DNA of 64,000 nt, taken from NCBI GenBank assembly GCA_963798275.1, contig CAWCTB010000021.1:1-64000 (forward strand), read 5' to 3'. The stretch comes from CAWCTB01 sp963798275 (GTDB lineage: Bacteria > Acidobacteriota > Terriglobia > Terriglobales > Acidobacteriaceae). Below the pieces are notes generated by a model. That model did not search any database. It saw only the letters and a list, made by a program, of their open reading frames with translations, and had not been told where the DNA came from. Below, piece by piece: positions 28,289 through 36,811 of this stretch (positions within the stretch are counted from its first letter, which is position 1; the number at the start of each line of letters is the position of its first letter). The position numbers and the translations under genes were made by a program.

Positions 28289-29719
28289 GTGGCGGCTTTA
28301 TCTTTTAACGGAATTCCCCTGCCCTCAAACGGAACCAAAATCACTTACACGAACGGCAAGCTTGTCATCCCCGACAATCCCATCGTTCCCTTTATCGAAG
28401 GCGACGGTACCGGCCGCGACATCTGGAAGGCATCGGTGCGGGTGTTCGATGCTGCCGTCGAGAAAGCCTACGACGGCAAGCGTAGGGTCGCCTGGTACGA
28501 GGTGTTCGCTGGCGAAAAGGCCATGCACCGCTTCAAGACCTGGCTGCCCGACGACACCGTAAATGCGTTTCGCGAGCTGCGCATCGGCATCAAGGGGCCG
28601 CTGACAACTCCGATCGGCGGTGGCATCCGCTCGCTCAATGTCGCCTTGCGTCAGATCCTCGACCTGTATGCCTGCGTCCGGCCGGTGAAGTATTACAAGG
28701 GCATCCCTTCCCCAGTGAAGAACCCTGAGCGCATGGACATCGTGATCTTCCGCGAGAACACCGAGGATGTCTACGCCGGCATCGAGTGGAAGCAGGGGAC
28801 GCCGCAGGTCAAGAAGCTGATCGACTTCATCAACAACGAAATGCTGGCTGGCACCAACAAGCGTCTGCGCGAAGACTCCGGCATTGGCATCAAGCCCATC
28901 TCCATCACCGGAACCAAGCGGCTGGTTCGCATGGCGATTGAGTATGCCCTCAAGAACGGTCGCAAATCCGTAACCCTGGTGCACAAGGGCAATATCCAGA
29001 AGTTCACCGAGGGCGCTTTCCGCCAGTGGGGATATGAAGTCGCCACTCAGGAGTTCCGCGACAAGGTCATCACCGAGCGCGAAAGCTGGATCGTCGACAA
29101 TCTCGACAAACACCCCGGTCTGTCGCTCGAGGACAACGCCAAGATGATTGAGCCGGGACTGGAGTTTGCTTCTCCGCAGTTCCGCGACGACCTGCACCAG
29201 GAAGTCCAGGAAGTGCTGGACGCCATCTACGCGACGCACGGTCATGGCGCATGGAAGACCAAGCTCATGATCAACGATCGTATTGCCGACAGCATCTTCC
29301 AGCAGATCGTGACCCGCCCCGACGAGTACGCGGTGCTGGCCACCCCCAACTTGAATGGCGACTACATCTCCGATGCGGCCGCGGCCCAGGTTGGCGGCCT
29401 CGGCATTGCCCCGGGCGCCAACATTGGCGATCAGCATGCCATCTTCGAAGCCACCCACGGTACCGCCCCCAAGTATGCCGACAAGGACGTTATTAACCCC
29501 GGTTCGGTGATGCTCTCCGGGGTGATGATGTTCGACTACATGGGGTGGCACGAAGCCGCGCGCCTTATCGAGGACTCGATCGAGCGCACCATTCAGCAGA
29601 AGAAAGTGACCTATGACTTTGAGCGCATGCTGGAAGGTGCGACCAAGGTAAAGACGAGCGAGTTTGCCAGCTGCATGATCCAAAACATGCAGCCGGTGGC
29701 CTCCTTCGTCGCCAGCTAG
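28289..29719 (+). CDS. icd: NADP-type isocitrate dehydrogenase
   Basis: It catalyses oxidative decarboxylation of isocitrate to 2-oxoglutarate in the TCA cycle. The protein has about 476 residues, slightly longer than the 416 of E. coli. Motifs: NPIVPFIEGDGTGRDIWKAS, GPLTTPIGGGIRSLNVALRQ (substrate-binding Ser/Asn/Arg), IVIFRENTEDVYAGIEW, and ATPNLNGDYISDAAAAQVGG then FEATHGTAPKYADKDVINP (coenzyme loop). The GTG at 28,289 is chosen because CCGGAGGT lies 7 bases upstream; a TTG at 28,253 is weaker. A 15-base unit (tttctacttgaacca) is nearly repeated just before the ribosome-binding site. Confidence 0.93.
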   Translation: MAALSFNGIPLPSNGTKITYTNGKLVIPDNPIVPFIEGDGTGRDIWKASVRVFDAAVEKAYDGKRRVAWYEVFAGEKAMHRFKTWLPDDTVNAFRELRIGIKGPLTTPIGGGIRSLNVALRQILDLYACVRPVKYYKGIPSPVKNPERMDIVIFRENTEDVYAGIEWKQGTPQVKKLIDFINNEMLAGTNKRLREDSGIGIKPISITGTKRLVRMAIEYALKNGRKSVTLVHKGNIQKFTEGAFRQWGYEVATQEFRDKVITERESWIVDNLDKHPGLSLEDNAKMIEPGLEFASPQFRDDLHQEVQEVLDAIYATHGHGAWKTKLMINDRIADSIFQQIVTRPDEYAVLATPNLNGDYISDAAAAQVGGLGIAPGANIGDQHAIFEATHGTAPKYADKDVINPGSVMLSGVMMFDYMGWHEAARLIEDSIERTIQQKKVTYDFERMLEGATKVKTSEFASCMIQNMQPVASFVAS

Positions 29720-29829
29720 CATTACGGGTGCAGGTAACATAGCCCGGCCTTCGCCGGTACTGTAGTTCAGGAACCAAATTCATCTTGCAGCGACGGCCGC
29801 CCCGGGCGGCCGCGGAATGGAATGAACTT

Positions 29830-30756
29830 ATGCGTAAAAAAATCACGGTAGTTGGTTCAGGAAATGTGGGCGCAACCGCGGCCCACTGGATGGCAGCCAA
29901 GGAACTCGGCGATGTCGTCCTGATCGACATCATCGAGGGCGTTCCGCAGGGAAAGGGACTCGACCTGCTGGAGGCCATGCCCATTGAAAAGCGTGACTCG
30001 CACGTGATCGGCACCAACGACTATGCCGATACCGCGAACTCCGACATCGTGGTGATCACCGCCGGCATTCCGCGCAAGCCGGGCATGAGCCGCGACGATC
30101 TCCTCAACACCAATCACAAGATCATGAGCGACGTGGTTGGCAAAGTAGTGCAGTACTCGCCCAATTGCATTCTCATTATCGTTTCTAATCCTCTGGACGC
30201 CATGGCGCAGGCCGCCTACAAGCTCAGCGGCTTTTCGCGCAATCGCGTGATCGGCATGGCGGGCGTGCTCGACTCGGCCCGCTTCCGGGCCTTTATCGCC
30301 ATGGAGTTGAAGGTGTCGGTGGAAAACGTTACCGCGTTCGTCCTCGGCGGCCACGGCGACACCATGGTTCCGCTGGCCCGCTACTCGACCGTCGCCGGCA
30401 TTCCTATCACCGAGTTGATTGAGCCGACCCGGCTCGGACAGCTTGTCCAGCGCACCCGCGATGGCGGCGCCGAAATCGTGAAGTATCTCAAGACCGGCAG
30501 CGCTTACTATGCCCCATCTGCAGCAGTAGCTGAGATGGTCGAGGCTATTCTCAAGGACAAGAAGAAAATCCTGCCCTGTGCTGCGTATCTCGAAGGCGAG
30601 TATGGCATCAGCGGCCTGTACGTCGGCGTGCCCTGCAAGCTGGGCGCGGCCGGCATCGAGGAGATCATTCAGATCAAACTGACTTCCGAAGAACAGGCAG
30701 CTTTGCAGAAGAGCGCGGACGCGGTCAAGGAACTGGTCGGCGTAATCAACGTCTAG
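29830..30756 (+). CDS. mdh: Malate dehydrogenase (LDH-like type)
   Basis: A 308-residue NAD-dependent enzyme that oxidises malate to oxaloacetate. It shows the Rossmann motif VVGSGNVGATAAHWMAAKEL, VVITAGIPRKPGMSRDDLL (mobile active-site loop with substrate-binding Arg), IVSNPLDAMAQAAYKLSGF, GMAGVLDSARFRAFIAMEL and GGHGDTMVPLARYSTVAG (catalytic His). These are features of the LDH-like malate dehydrogenases common in Acidobacteriota. It follows icd by 110 bases on the same strand, so the two TCA genes may share regulation. The ATG at 29,830 is used because the upstream extension looks non-coding. Confidence 0.93.
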   Translation: MRKKITVVGSGNVGATAAHWMAAKELGDVVLIDIIEGVPQGKGLDLLEAMPIEKRDSHVIGTNDYADTANSDIVVITAGIPRKPGMSRDDLLNTNHKIMSDVVGKVVQYSPNCILIIVSNPLDAMAQAAYKLSGFSRNRVIGMAGVLDSARFRAFIAMELKVSVENVTAFVLGGHGDTMVPLARYSTVAGIPITELIEPTRLGQLVQRTRDGGAEIVKYLKTGSAYYAPSAAVAEMVEAILKDKKKILPCAAYLEGEYGISGLYVGVPCKLGAAGIEEIIQIKLTSEEQAALQKSADAVKELVGVINV

Positions 30757-30776
30757 TTCGAGTGTCACGCATAACA

Positions 30777-30806
30777 GAATTCCCGCCTGCGAGCGGGATT
30801 TCTGTT
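30777..30806 (+). terminator. Terminator-like hairpin after mdh
   Basis: attcccgc ... gcgggatttc forms a short GC stem followed by a T-rich stretch (tttctgttt), 20 bases after the mdh stop. The convergent gene on the right ends at 30,832, so it may serve both directions. Confidence 0.6.
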
Positions 30807-30831
30807 TGCGCCCGGAATCGTCTGCCTGCTC

Positions 30832-31836
30832 CTACTTCTGTACCCAGGCCATTCCATCCGGCCCCCTTCCGGTCGCAATTTCTCCCGTCACGGTCAGAGT
30901 CTTGAGATCGACAATTGCGACCTTCCCCTCGGGACTCACCGCAACGTAGGCCCGCGACCCGTCCGGAACGATGAGGATGCCCGCTGTGCCCTTGCCCAGC
31001 TTCAATCGCTTGACCTGCTTGCGCGTGGGCGCGTCGACAATGACCAGGTCGCCGCTGCCCAGGTCGGAAACCAGCACCAGCTTGCCATCGGGCGTGAACT
31101 TCAGCCGGTTGGAGTGCTTCGCCCCCACGTCAAATGTCTGCACTACTTTCTTGCTGGCTACGTCGATGACCGACACGGTTCCATCTCCCGAATTGGCCGC
31201 CCAGAACTCTTTCCCGTCCGGCGACAGATCGCATCCTTCCGGACCCTTGCCGACCGGAATAACTGTCTCCGTCCATCCCGCAGGCGTGGCAGTCCGCTCG
31301 ATGATGTTGACTGTGTTGGAGTCGACATTCGCCGTGAAGATGGTGTCGAGTGCCTTGCTAAGTACCAGCATGTGGGTACGGTCCTGTCCCGTTCCCAGCA
31401 GCCAATCGATCTGTTTGCTCTGCGGATCGTAACGGGCGATGGCTTTGTTCAACTCGACAGTGAAGTAGACCTTGCCATCTTCGAACGCGACGCCGTGCGG
31501 GCGGCGTAGCTCGCCCAGATCGAACCGCGTCTCTTTGCGAGAATCCAGGTCGATGATCGACAGGCTCCGTCCCGCAGAAGGCGCGTCGTATCCACCATAG
31601 TTGGTCACATAAGCGAAGCGCCCGTCACTCGACGCCGTGACTTCATGTGGAGCGTCTCCGGTGGGAGCGGCCCCCACAATCTGGTTGGTCGCCGGGTCGA
31701 TGATCGCCAGGGAATTGTCGTCCTTGTTCAGCACCAATAACGCCGGCGACGGAACCTGGGCAGCCACTCCTGCAGCCAGAAGCAGCACCGCGCAGATCAG
31801 CGCAAGTCCAGTCGATCGAGTGAATTTATGAGTCAT
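30832..31836 (-). CDS. Secreted YVTN-type beta-propeller protein
   Basis: The 334-residue product starts with a signal peptide (ALICAVLLLAAGVAAQV, cleavage likely after A-x-A near residue 26). It continues with about seven blade repeats of roughly 40 residues of the type NDNSLAIIDPATNQIV, SDGRFAYVTN, GDGTVSVIDVASKKVV, DGSRAYVAVSPEGKVAIVDL and GPDGMAWVQ. Such YVTN/NHL-like propellers are surface or periplasmic proteins whose ligands are mostly unknown; no catalytic residues are evident. It is convergent with mdh and monocistronic. Its promoter should lie in 31,837-31,951. Confidence 0.8.
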   Translation of the reverse strand: MTHKFTRSTGLALICAVLLLAAGVAAQVPSPALLVLNKDDNSLAIIDPATNQIVGAAPTGDAPHEVTASSDGRFAYVTNYGGYDAPSAGRSLSIIDLDSRKETRFDLGELRRPHGVAFEDGKVYFTVELNKAIARYDPQSKQIDWLLGTGQDRTHMLVLSKALDTIFTANVDSNTVNIIERTATPAGWTETVIPVGKGPEGCDLSPDGKEFWAANSGDGTVSVIDVASKKVVQTFDVGAKHSNRLKFTPDGKLVLVSDLGSGDLVIVDAPTRKQVKRLKLGKGTAGILIVPDGSRAYVAVSPEGKVAIVDLKTLTVTGEIATGRGPDGMAWVQK

Positions 31837-31951
31837 TGTGATCTTCTCCTACGCGTGGGGTGTCTCCAGCCTAAACGACAACTGGGATTTCGCGACGCAT
31901 GAACTTTCGGTAACGGGCCAAATTTTTCTTGCAATGAGGCCAAGTAAACGA

Positions 31952-31995
31952 AAGGCCCCAGTGCCTGAATGACGACTCAGGACTGGAGCCTTTTG
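31952..31995 (-). terminator. Terminator of the STAS gene
   Basis: aaaggccccagtgcctga pairs with tcaggactggagccttt around a short loop, with A/T runs outside both arms. On the minus strand it lies about 40 bases after the STAS stop codon. Confidence 0.75.
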
Positions 31996-32033
31996 CTGTG
32001 AGCGTTGAATGGGGGATCGGTAGATCGGAACGT

Positions 32034-32399
32034 CTAGGCGATCATCGCCCGCCGGAGATTCTCCTCATCTCGCCGGTCAGTGGCTGCCTGCTCGAATCCG
32101 GGAAGCGACAGAACTCCGTCGAGTCTGGTGAGTGCGATCAGGCGCTGTACGAAATCGCCTGCATTGACGAAGCTCAGCTCACGCCGGTTGTTGCTTGCCC
32201 AGTGTTGCAGTTCGACCATAAGGCCGAGGCCGGTGGCATCCACCATTTCCACGCCCTTCAGGTCGACCCGGATGATTCTTTCGTGCCTGGACTTCGCGAT
32301 TCCGCGCAAGGTCTCTGCCTCCAGTCCGAAAACCAGCCGGCCGGTGCACCGCAAAGTCGCGGCGCCATTCATGCTTTTGATATCAATTCTCAACATCAT
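32034..32399 (-). CDS. STAS-domain anti-sigma-factor antagonist
   Basis: A 121-residue SpoIIAA/RsbV-type protein. Motifs are LRCTGRLVFGLEAETLRG, then RVDLKGVEMVDATGLGLMVE. The D-A-T-G-L segment is where the phosphorylatable Ser/Thr lies in this family (here Thr in place of the usual Ser). Such proteins bind RsbW-like kinases to free sigma factors, or act in other partner-switching pathways. An RsbW-like kinase gene starts 468 bases away on the opposite strand. The start is ATG 32,399; an ATG one codon later is equally possible. No sigma factor is nearby. Confidence 0.8.
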   Translation of the reverse strand: MMLRIDIKSMNGAATLRCTGRLVFGLEAETLRGIAKSRHERIIRVDLKGVEMVDATGLGLMVELQHWASNNRRELSFVNAGDFVQRLIALTRLDGVLSLPGFEQAATDRRDEENLRRAMIA

Positions 32400-32866
32400 T
32401 CTATCCAGATGGTTGTGGTCGTTTCTGGCAGCGAGCTTTCGTTTCCTGCACGCCTGGATATACATCGTTTCTGTCTGCATGGTCGTATCGATCATGCACG
32501 ATATGCGTTTCAGTCGAGTCAACATTGCACGAATTTTCTGCGGTGTACTCCCATATGTAACGGCTTGACTGCGTATTAGACGACTTGAACATCGCCCAGG
32601 AAGCAGCATTTGCCTCTAATAAAGTGCGTTTCACAACATCGAAACGAACCCTGGCATATGGAAATCCTGCGGCAGGCCGTAACCCACCTGGAAAGTAAAC
32701 TGCAGGTGCGATCCGGCCCGCACCTTCAAGCGAATACTGACTGTATTTACGCGAGCGGCGATGAAAGGTTCCCGGCAAATATGATGTGGCCACAATTCAC
32801 AAACAATTAACCCGGTTTTCACCGCATGTGGTAGTAGTCGGCCGGCACAACTTCCATAATGAATGT
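32400..32866. other. Divergent intergenic region
   Basis: This AT-richer gap lies between the STAS and RsbW-like genes. An open minus-strand frame of 130 codons exists but has no family resemblance or good start. The promoters of both genes should lie here; I see no motif clear enough to mark. Confidence 0.4.
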
Positions 32867-33296
32867 GTGCCACCCACACAGACGCAAGCGTTCCGCGCGG
32901 AGTTTGTCTTCCCGGGCGACGTCGCGTCGGTGCCCGCGGCGCGCGACCGCGTGATGGCGTGGCTGGGTCAATTCCGCGGCAGTGAAGATGACGAACTGGA
33001 TCTCCTCATCGCGTTGCAGGAAGCGTTCGCCAATGCCGCATTGCATGGCTGCAACGGCGATCCGGGCAAGCAGGTTCGTTGCCTGGTGGAAGCTGATGAC
33101 GAAACGCATCACGGTTGTGGTGCGGGATCCCGGCCCCGGCTTCGATTTCGCGAGCCTGGCCGATCCTGGGAAATATCAGATAAGCAAGCTCGATCACGGA
33201 CGTGGCATCGCCCTTATGCGCAGTCTGGTCGATGAAGTTTGTTTTGCGCGTGGCGGTGCAGAAATCCGGCTCACCAAAAGAATAGCGAAGGCATGA
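32867..33296 (+). CDS. RsbW/SpoIIAB-like HATPase (anti-sigma kinase type), one frameshift
   Basis: A protein of about 143 residues with a GHKL ATPase fold. The N-box is IALQEAFANAALHGCNGDPG. The G-boxes are VVVRDPGPGFDFASLADPG and DHGRGIALMRSLVDEVCFAR, reached only after a single-base frame break near 33,095-33,105. These proteins phosphorylate STAS antagonists and hold sigma factors inactive, and the STAS gene opposite is the obvious partner. The start is a GTG at 32,867. The last codons overlap the left arm of a 10-bp hairpin. Confidence 0.75.
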
Positions 33297-33312
33297 CCGT
33301 AATCATGCCTTC
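33287..33312. terminator. Hairpin between convergent genes
   Basis: gaaggcatga and tcatgccttc form a perfect 10-bp stem with a 6-base loop. The left arm includes the stop codon of the RsbW-like gene. On the minus strand it is followed by a T-rich run, so it probably ends merR transcription. Confidence 0.6.
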
Positions 33313-33327
33313 ACCGTGATTACGTGA

Positions 33328-33867
33328 TTAATGGGCCGCGTTGGAGCCACGACTCCATTCCCGGATGGAGGTGATCTCCTCCGGCTGGATGTGCAGGTAC
33401 TGCAGGAATTCCTGATGATCGTCAGGCGCCGCCTTCTCGAATTCCTTGTGCCAGCGGCGCATGTCATCCTCATTGAATCCCGCCGACTTCATGATGGTCA
33501 CCCATTTTTCCTTGGTCATGTTCTTGGTTCTCCTCAATAGCGATTTTCTCGCTTGCAAGAGTTTCAGGATGGTTTGCTGGTGACGGCGCAACTCCCCGAT
33601 CTCCGCCTCCAGTTCCACCAGCCTCCGGTTGAGTAATGCTGCTGCGGCCCCGGCCGGACCCGACAGCATTTGCCGCACATCGCGGACGCTGAGACCCGCC
33701 GATCGATACAGGCAGATTTGGCGCAGCGTCTCGATTTCCTTCTCGCCGTACTGGCGATAGCGGCTCGGGCTGCGATGCGCCGCTTTAAGCAGCCCCATCG
33801 ATTCGTAGTACAGAATCGCGGTGCGGCTCAGGCCGAATTTCCTGGCGATTTGCGATACGCTCAGCAT
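33328..33867 (-). CDS. MerR-family transcription regulator
   Basis: A 179-residue regulator. The winged helix-turn-helix is SVSQIARKFGLSRTAILYYE then LLKAAHRSPSRYRQYGEKEI, followed by a dimerisation coiled coil (ELEAEIGELRRHQQTILKLL). The C-terminal region KWVTIMKSAGFNEDDMRRWH, KEFEKAAPDDHQEFLQYLHI replaces a metal-binding loop. No Cys pair typical of metal sensors is present, so it probably senses a small molecule or protein. A 19-bp-spacer promoter sits directly upstream. Divergent glnA starts 329 bases away; whether merR controls it is unknown. Confidence 0.8.
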   Translation of the reverse strand: MLSVSQIARKFGLSRTAILYYESMGLLKAAHRSPSRYRQYGEKEIETLRQICLYRSAGLSVRDVRQMLSGPAGAAAALLNRRLVELEAEIGELRRHQQTILKLLQARKSLLRRTKNMTKEKWVTIMKSAGFNEDDMRRWHKEFEKAAPDDHQEFLQYLHIQPEEITSIREWSRGSNAAH

Positions 33868-33877
33868 CACGACTCCT

Positions 33878-33908
33878 ACTATGAACCCTACAGTTATAGA
33901 CAGGTCAA
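33878..33908 (-). promoter_or_regulatory. MerR-type promoter with 19-bp spacer
   Basis: On the minus strand TTGACC (33,908-33,903) and CATAGT (33,883-33,878) are separated by 19 bases that contain tctataactgtaggg. An over-long 19-bp spacer with an operator inside is the hallmark of MerR-activated promoters. The -10 box ends only 10 bases from the merR ATG, implying a leader of a few bases. Confidence 0.55.
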
Positions 33909-34195
33909 GCGGATTGTTGCGGATTTGCAGGTGAAAGAGGCGCAGGGCGGAAGTAGTGGCGAAAGCGCCAGACACCCAGACGCAGCCCCATCGGCTTGCA
34001 TCGCTCTTTGTGCAAAAGTGGTTTCCCGAGGGCGATCCTCCCTCCCGATTCTGCACCGATAAATTCCTTGTATATCGTCCATTAACTTTTTTGACTGGCG
34101 ACCGCGAGAGGCGAGCCTGTAATCTCGATTCAGCCGTCCAGAAAAATTCCTGCTCCACACGGACGGTTTCGCTTTATCCCATCTTGAGGAGATTC
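33909..34195 (+). promoter_or_regulatory. Leader and promoter region of glnA
   Basis: The region holds a TTGACT (34,091-34,096) that could be a -35 box and a TGTAAT (34,119-34,124), but their spacing is too long for a standard promoter, so the call is weak. The ribosome-binding site GAGGAGA lies just before the glnA ATG. No sigma-54 pair of GG/GC elements is evident. Confidence 0.3.
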
Positions 34196-35626
34196 ATGTC
34201 GAACGAACTGCGTAATTTCCTGGCGCTCTCTTACGACGAGTTAGAAGAACTGAATCTGCTGGCAAAATCGCAGCGCTTGAACCGCGTGCCGCTAGAAGAG
34301 ATTCGGGAAGAAAGGCTCAAGTACTTGTCCGATGAGAAGCGGATCAAGGCAGTCACCGTGCTGTTCAGCGACCTCGAAGGCCGCTTGCACATGCTGGATT
34401 ACGATAAGAAGTTCCTGATAAAAAGCTGGGACAACCTGACCTTCGACGGTTCTTCGATCCGCGGCTTCACCGCGCAGCGCGAAAGCGATCTGCGCCTCGG
34501 CATCGATTGGAGCGCCTTTTACTGGGGGCCTGCCGACGTGTTTGGCCCCGGCAAGATCCTCGTCTTCGGCGATGTCATCGACAAGGGCGGCCAGCCCTAC
34601 GCCGCCGATATCCGTGGCATCCTCAAGACTTTCGCAGACGACCTGTACAAGAAGGAAGGCTACACCCTCAACGCCGCCAACGAGATTGAAGGCTTCCTCT
34701 TCAAGGGAGTCGACGCCGAGCGCCACTACCACGAGACCGGCAAGTTCGAGTACGTCAACACCGGCGGCTACTACCACTCGCTGCCCGGCGACACGCTGCG
34801 CACCTTCATCGACACTACCGCCGAAGTGCAGCGCGCCATGGGCTTCCAGAACGAAAAGGACCATCCCGAAGTTGCGCCGTCGCAGTTCGAGATCAACTAC
34901 AGCTACGCCGAAGTTGTCGCGGCCGCCGATCACATTCAGCTCTACAAGCTGATCTGCCGCCAGGTTGCCACCAACATGGGCTGCACCGCGTCGTTCCTGC
35001 CCAAGCCGGTTGTCGGCGTAAACGGCAGCGGCATGCACACCAACGTTTCCATCAGCAAGAACGGCAAGAACCTGTTCTGGGACCCCAAGGGCGAAGAAAA
35101 GCTCAGCAAGATGGGATGGGCCTTCATCGATCGCATCCTCACCCACGGCAACGATACTTGCCTGCTGCTGAATGCCAGCGTGAACGCCTATCGCCGCCTC
35201 GATCCCCACTTCGAAGCCCCGAATCAACTCAAGGCCTCACCAGTCGATCGCGGATCGATGGTCCGCGTGCCGATCGGCAACGAGCGCAGCATGCGCGTCG
35301 AAGTTCGCTCGGTTTCGCCGGACGCCAATCCCTACATGGTCATGTATACCGTCTTCAAGACCGGCCTGCACGGCGACACGGCGAAGATCAAGAACCTGCG
35401 CCAGGCCGAGCGCTATCTGCCCGACAACATCTATACCGCCATCGACGACTTCCGCAATGCCAAGTGGACCTCGACCCTGTTCGGCGATGATGTAAAGGGT
35501 CGCTACGCCGACTTGAAGCAGGCCTCAGCCGACCGCTGCCCGCGCCTGCTGGGCACCTTCGTCAAGGCGCCCGAGGTCCAGTACCACCACGACGTTTACA
35601 ACCAGTTCCTGTGGAACTTGTTCTAG
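34196..35626 (+). CDS. glnA: Glutamine synthetase, type I fold, atypical C-terminus
   Basis: It makes glutamine from glutamate, ammonia and ATP. The protein has 476 residues. Motifs: FDGSSIRGF (N-terminal beta-grasp domain), NEIEGFLFKG (metal Glu), PSQFEINYSYAEVVAAADHI, FLPKPVVGVNGSGMHTNVSI (ATP and metal site), LNASVNAYRRLDP, and RGSMVRVPIGNERSMRVEVR (substrate Arg). The usual adenylylation segment NLYDLPPEE near residue 397 is replaced by RYLPDNIYTAIDDF. The C-terminus QFLWNLF also differs from the long form. Regulation by GlnE (25,110) is therefore doubtful for this enzyme. ATG 34,196 follows GAGGAGA. It is followed by a strong terminator. Confidence 0.92.
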   Translation: MSNELRNFLALSYDELEELNLLAKSQRLNRVPLEEIREERLKYLSDEKRIKAVTVLFSDLEGRLHMLDYDKKFLIKSWDNLTFDGSSIRGFTAQRESDLRLGIDWSAFYWGPADVFGPGKILVFGDVIDKGGQPYAADIRGILKTFADDLYKKEGYTLNAANEIEGFLFKGVDAERHYHETGKFEYVNTGGYYHSLPGDTLRTFIDTTAEVQRAMGFQNEKDHPEVAPSQFEINYSYAEVVAAADHIQLYKLICRQVATNMGCTASFLPKPVVGVNGSGMHTNVSISKNGKNLFWDPKGEEKLSKMGWAFIDRILTHGNDTCLLLNASVNAYRRLDPHFEAPNQLKASPVDRGSMVRVPIGNERSMRVEVRSVSPDANPYMVMYTVFKTGLHGDTAKIKNLRQAERYLPDNIYTAIDDFRNAKWTSTLFGDDVKGRYADLKQASADRCPRLLGTFVKAPEVQYHHDVYNQFLWNLF

Positions 35627-35648
35627 GCCCACTCTTCTCTGAAAGTGC

Positions 35649-35680
35649 GAACGCCCCGTTTCAACCGCGGGGCGTTTTCT
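35649..35680 (+). terminator. Rho-independent terminator of glnA
   Basis: aacgccccg ... cggggcgtt forms a GC-rich stem with an 8-9 base loop, followed by TTTCTCT, 23 bases after the glnA stop. Confidence 0.85.
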
Positions 35681-35789
35681 CTGGGTGCCGGTTGGCTCAA
35701 CGCGCGTGCCGGATCGTGACAGGTGGTGTGGCAGAGTGGCGGACAGAACGGGTGACCGCTCCTCCCATCCCGATTCAAAGGGCGGCGGA

Positions 35790-36811
35790 TCACCCCGCAA
35801 AGGTCTTCTGACGTTCCACGTAGTGCTTCTGGAAGTACTCGCGATACGCGCCGGAACGCACCTCATCCAGCCACCCCTGGTTTTCGCGGTACCAGGCGAT
35901 GGTTTGGGCCAGCCCCTGTTCGAACGTCACTTGCGGCCGCCAGCCCAGTTCGCGCGTGACTTTGTCGTGGTTCAGCGCGTAGCGAAGGTCGTGCCCGGGC
36001 CGGTCCTTCACGAACTCGATCAGGTCTTGCGAGTGCCCCAGCATCTGCAGAATCAGCTTGGCAACATCAAGATTGCGCATCTCGCTGTCGCCGCCGATGT
36101 TGTACACCTCGCCCTCGCGCCCCTGAAGCAGCACTATTTCAAGCGCGGCGCAGTGATCGCTGACGTGGATCCAGTCGCGCACGTTCTTGCCTTCCCCATA
36201 GACGGGCAGCCGCTCGCCGGCCATCGCCTGCGCAATCATCAGCGGTATGAACTTCTCCGGAAACTGGTACGGCCCGTAGTTGTTGGAGCAGCGCGTGACA
36301 ACCGCAGGGAAGCCGTAGGTCCGAACATACGCCAGCACCAGCAGGTCCGACGCCCGCCTTGGTCGCTGCATACGGACTATTGGGGCTGACGGGAGATTCT
36401 TCCGTGAACTGACCTTCGCCGCCCAGGCTGCCGTACACCTCGTCGGTACTCACGTGCACGAAGCGCGGCACCTTGGCGCGCTGGCACGCCTGTAGCAGGT
36501 TGTACGTGCCGTCCACGTTGGTGCGCACAAAAGCCGTCGCGTCTTCGATGCTGCGGTCCACATGGGTTTCGGCGGCGAAGTGGATTACCGCATCGCATCC
36601 GCTCACCTGATCGCTGACCGCCGGGTCGCAGATGTCCATCTGCACGAACCCGCAGCGTTTCTGCTGCAAGGGCCGGTTCGAGGCTTTGCAGGTTGCCGGC
36701 GTAGGTCAGCTTGTCGAGAACAGTCAGCTTCCAATCCGGATGCGCCGCCAGCGCGTGGTGCACGAAATTCGAGCCGATGAACCCGGCCCCGCCAGTGACC
36801 AGCAGCTTCAT
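35790..36811 (-). CDS. rfbB: dTDP-glucose 4,6-dehydratase, two frameshifts
   Basis: Second step of dTDP-L-rhamnose synthesis (an extended SDR). The NAD motif is KLLVTGGAGFIGSNFVHHAL. The active site is FVHVSTDEVYGSLGGEGQFT (the Asp-Glu pair) and SPYAATKAG with YxxxK, followed after a break by SDLLVLAYVRTYGFPAVVTR and NYGPYQFPEKFIPLMI. The frame breaks near 36,670 and 36,350. The ATG at 36,811 overlaps the rfbA stop (ATGA), giving operon order rfbC-rfbD-rfbA-rfbB on the minus strand. All catalytic residues survive, so the breaks may be sequence errors. Confidence 0.9.

Noticed and set aside
28325..29740. A 471-codon minus-strand open frame opposite icd
   Set aside because: Shadow of a highly conserved gene with strong codon bias; no start signal or domain.
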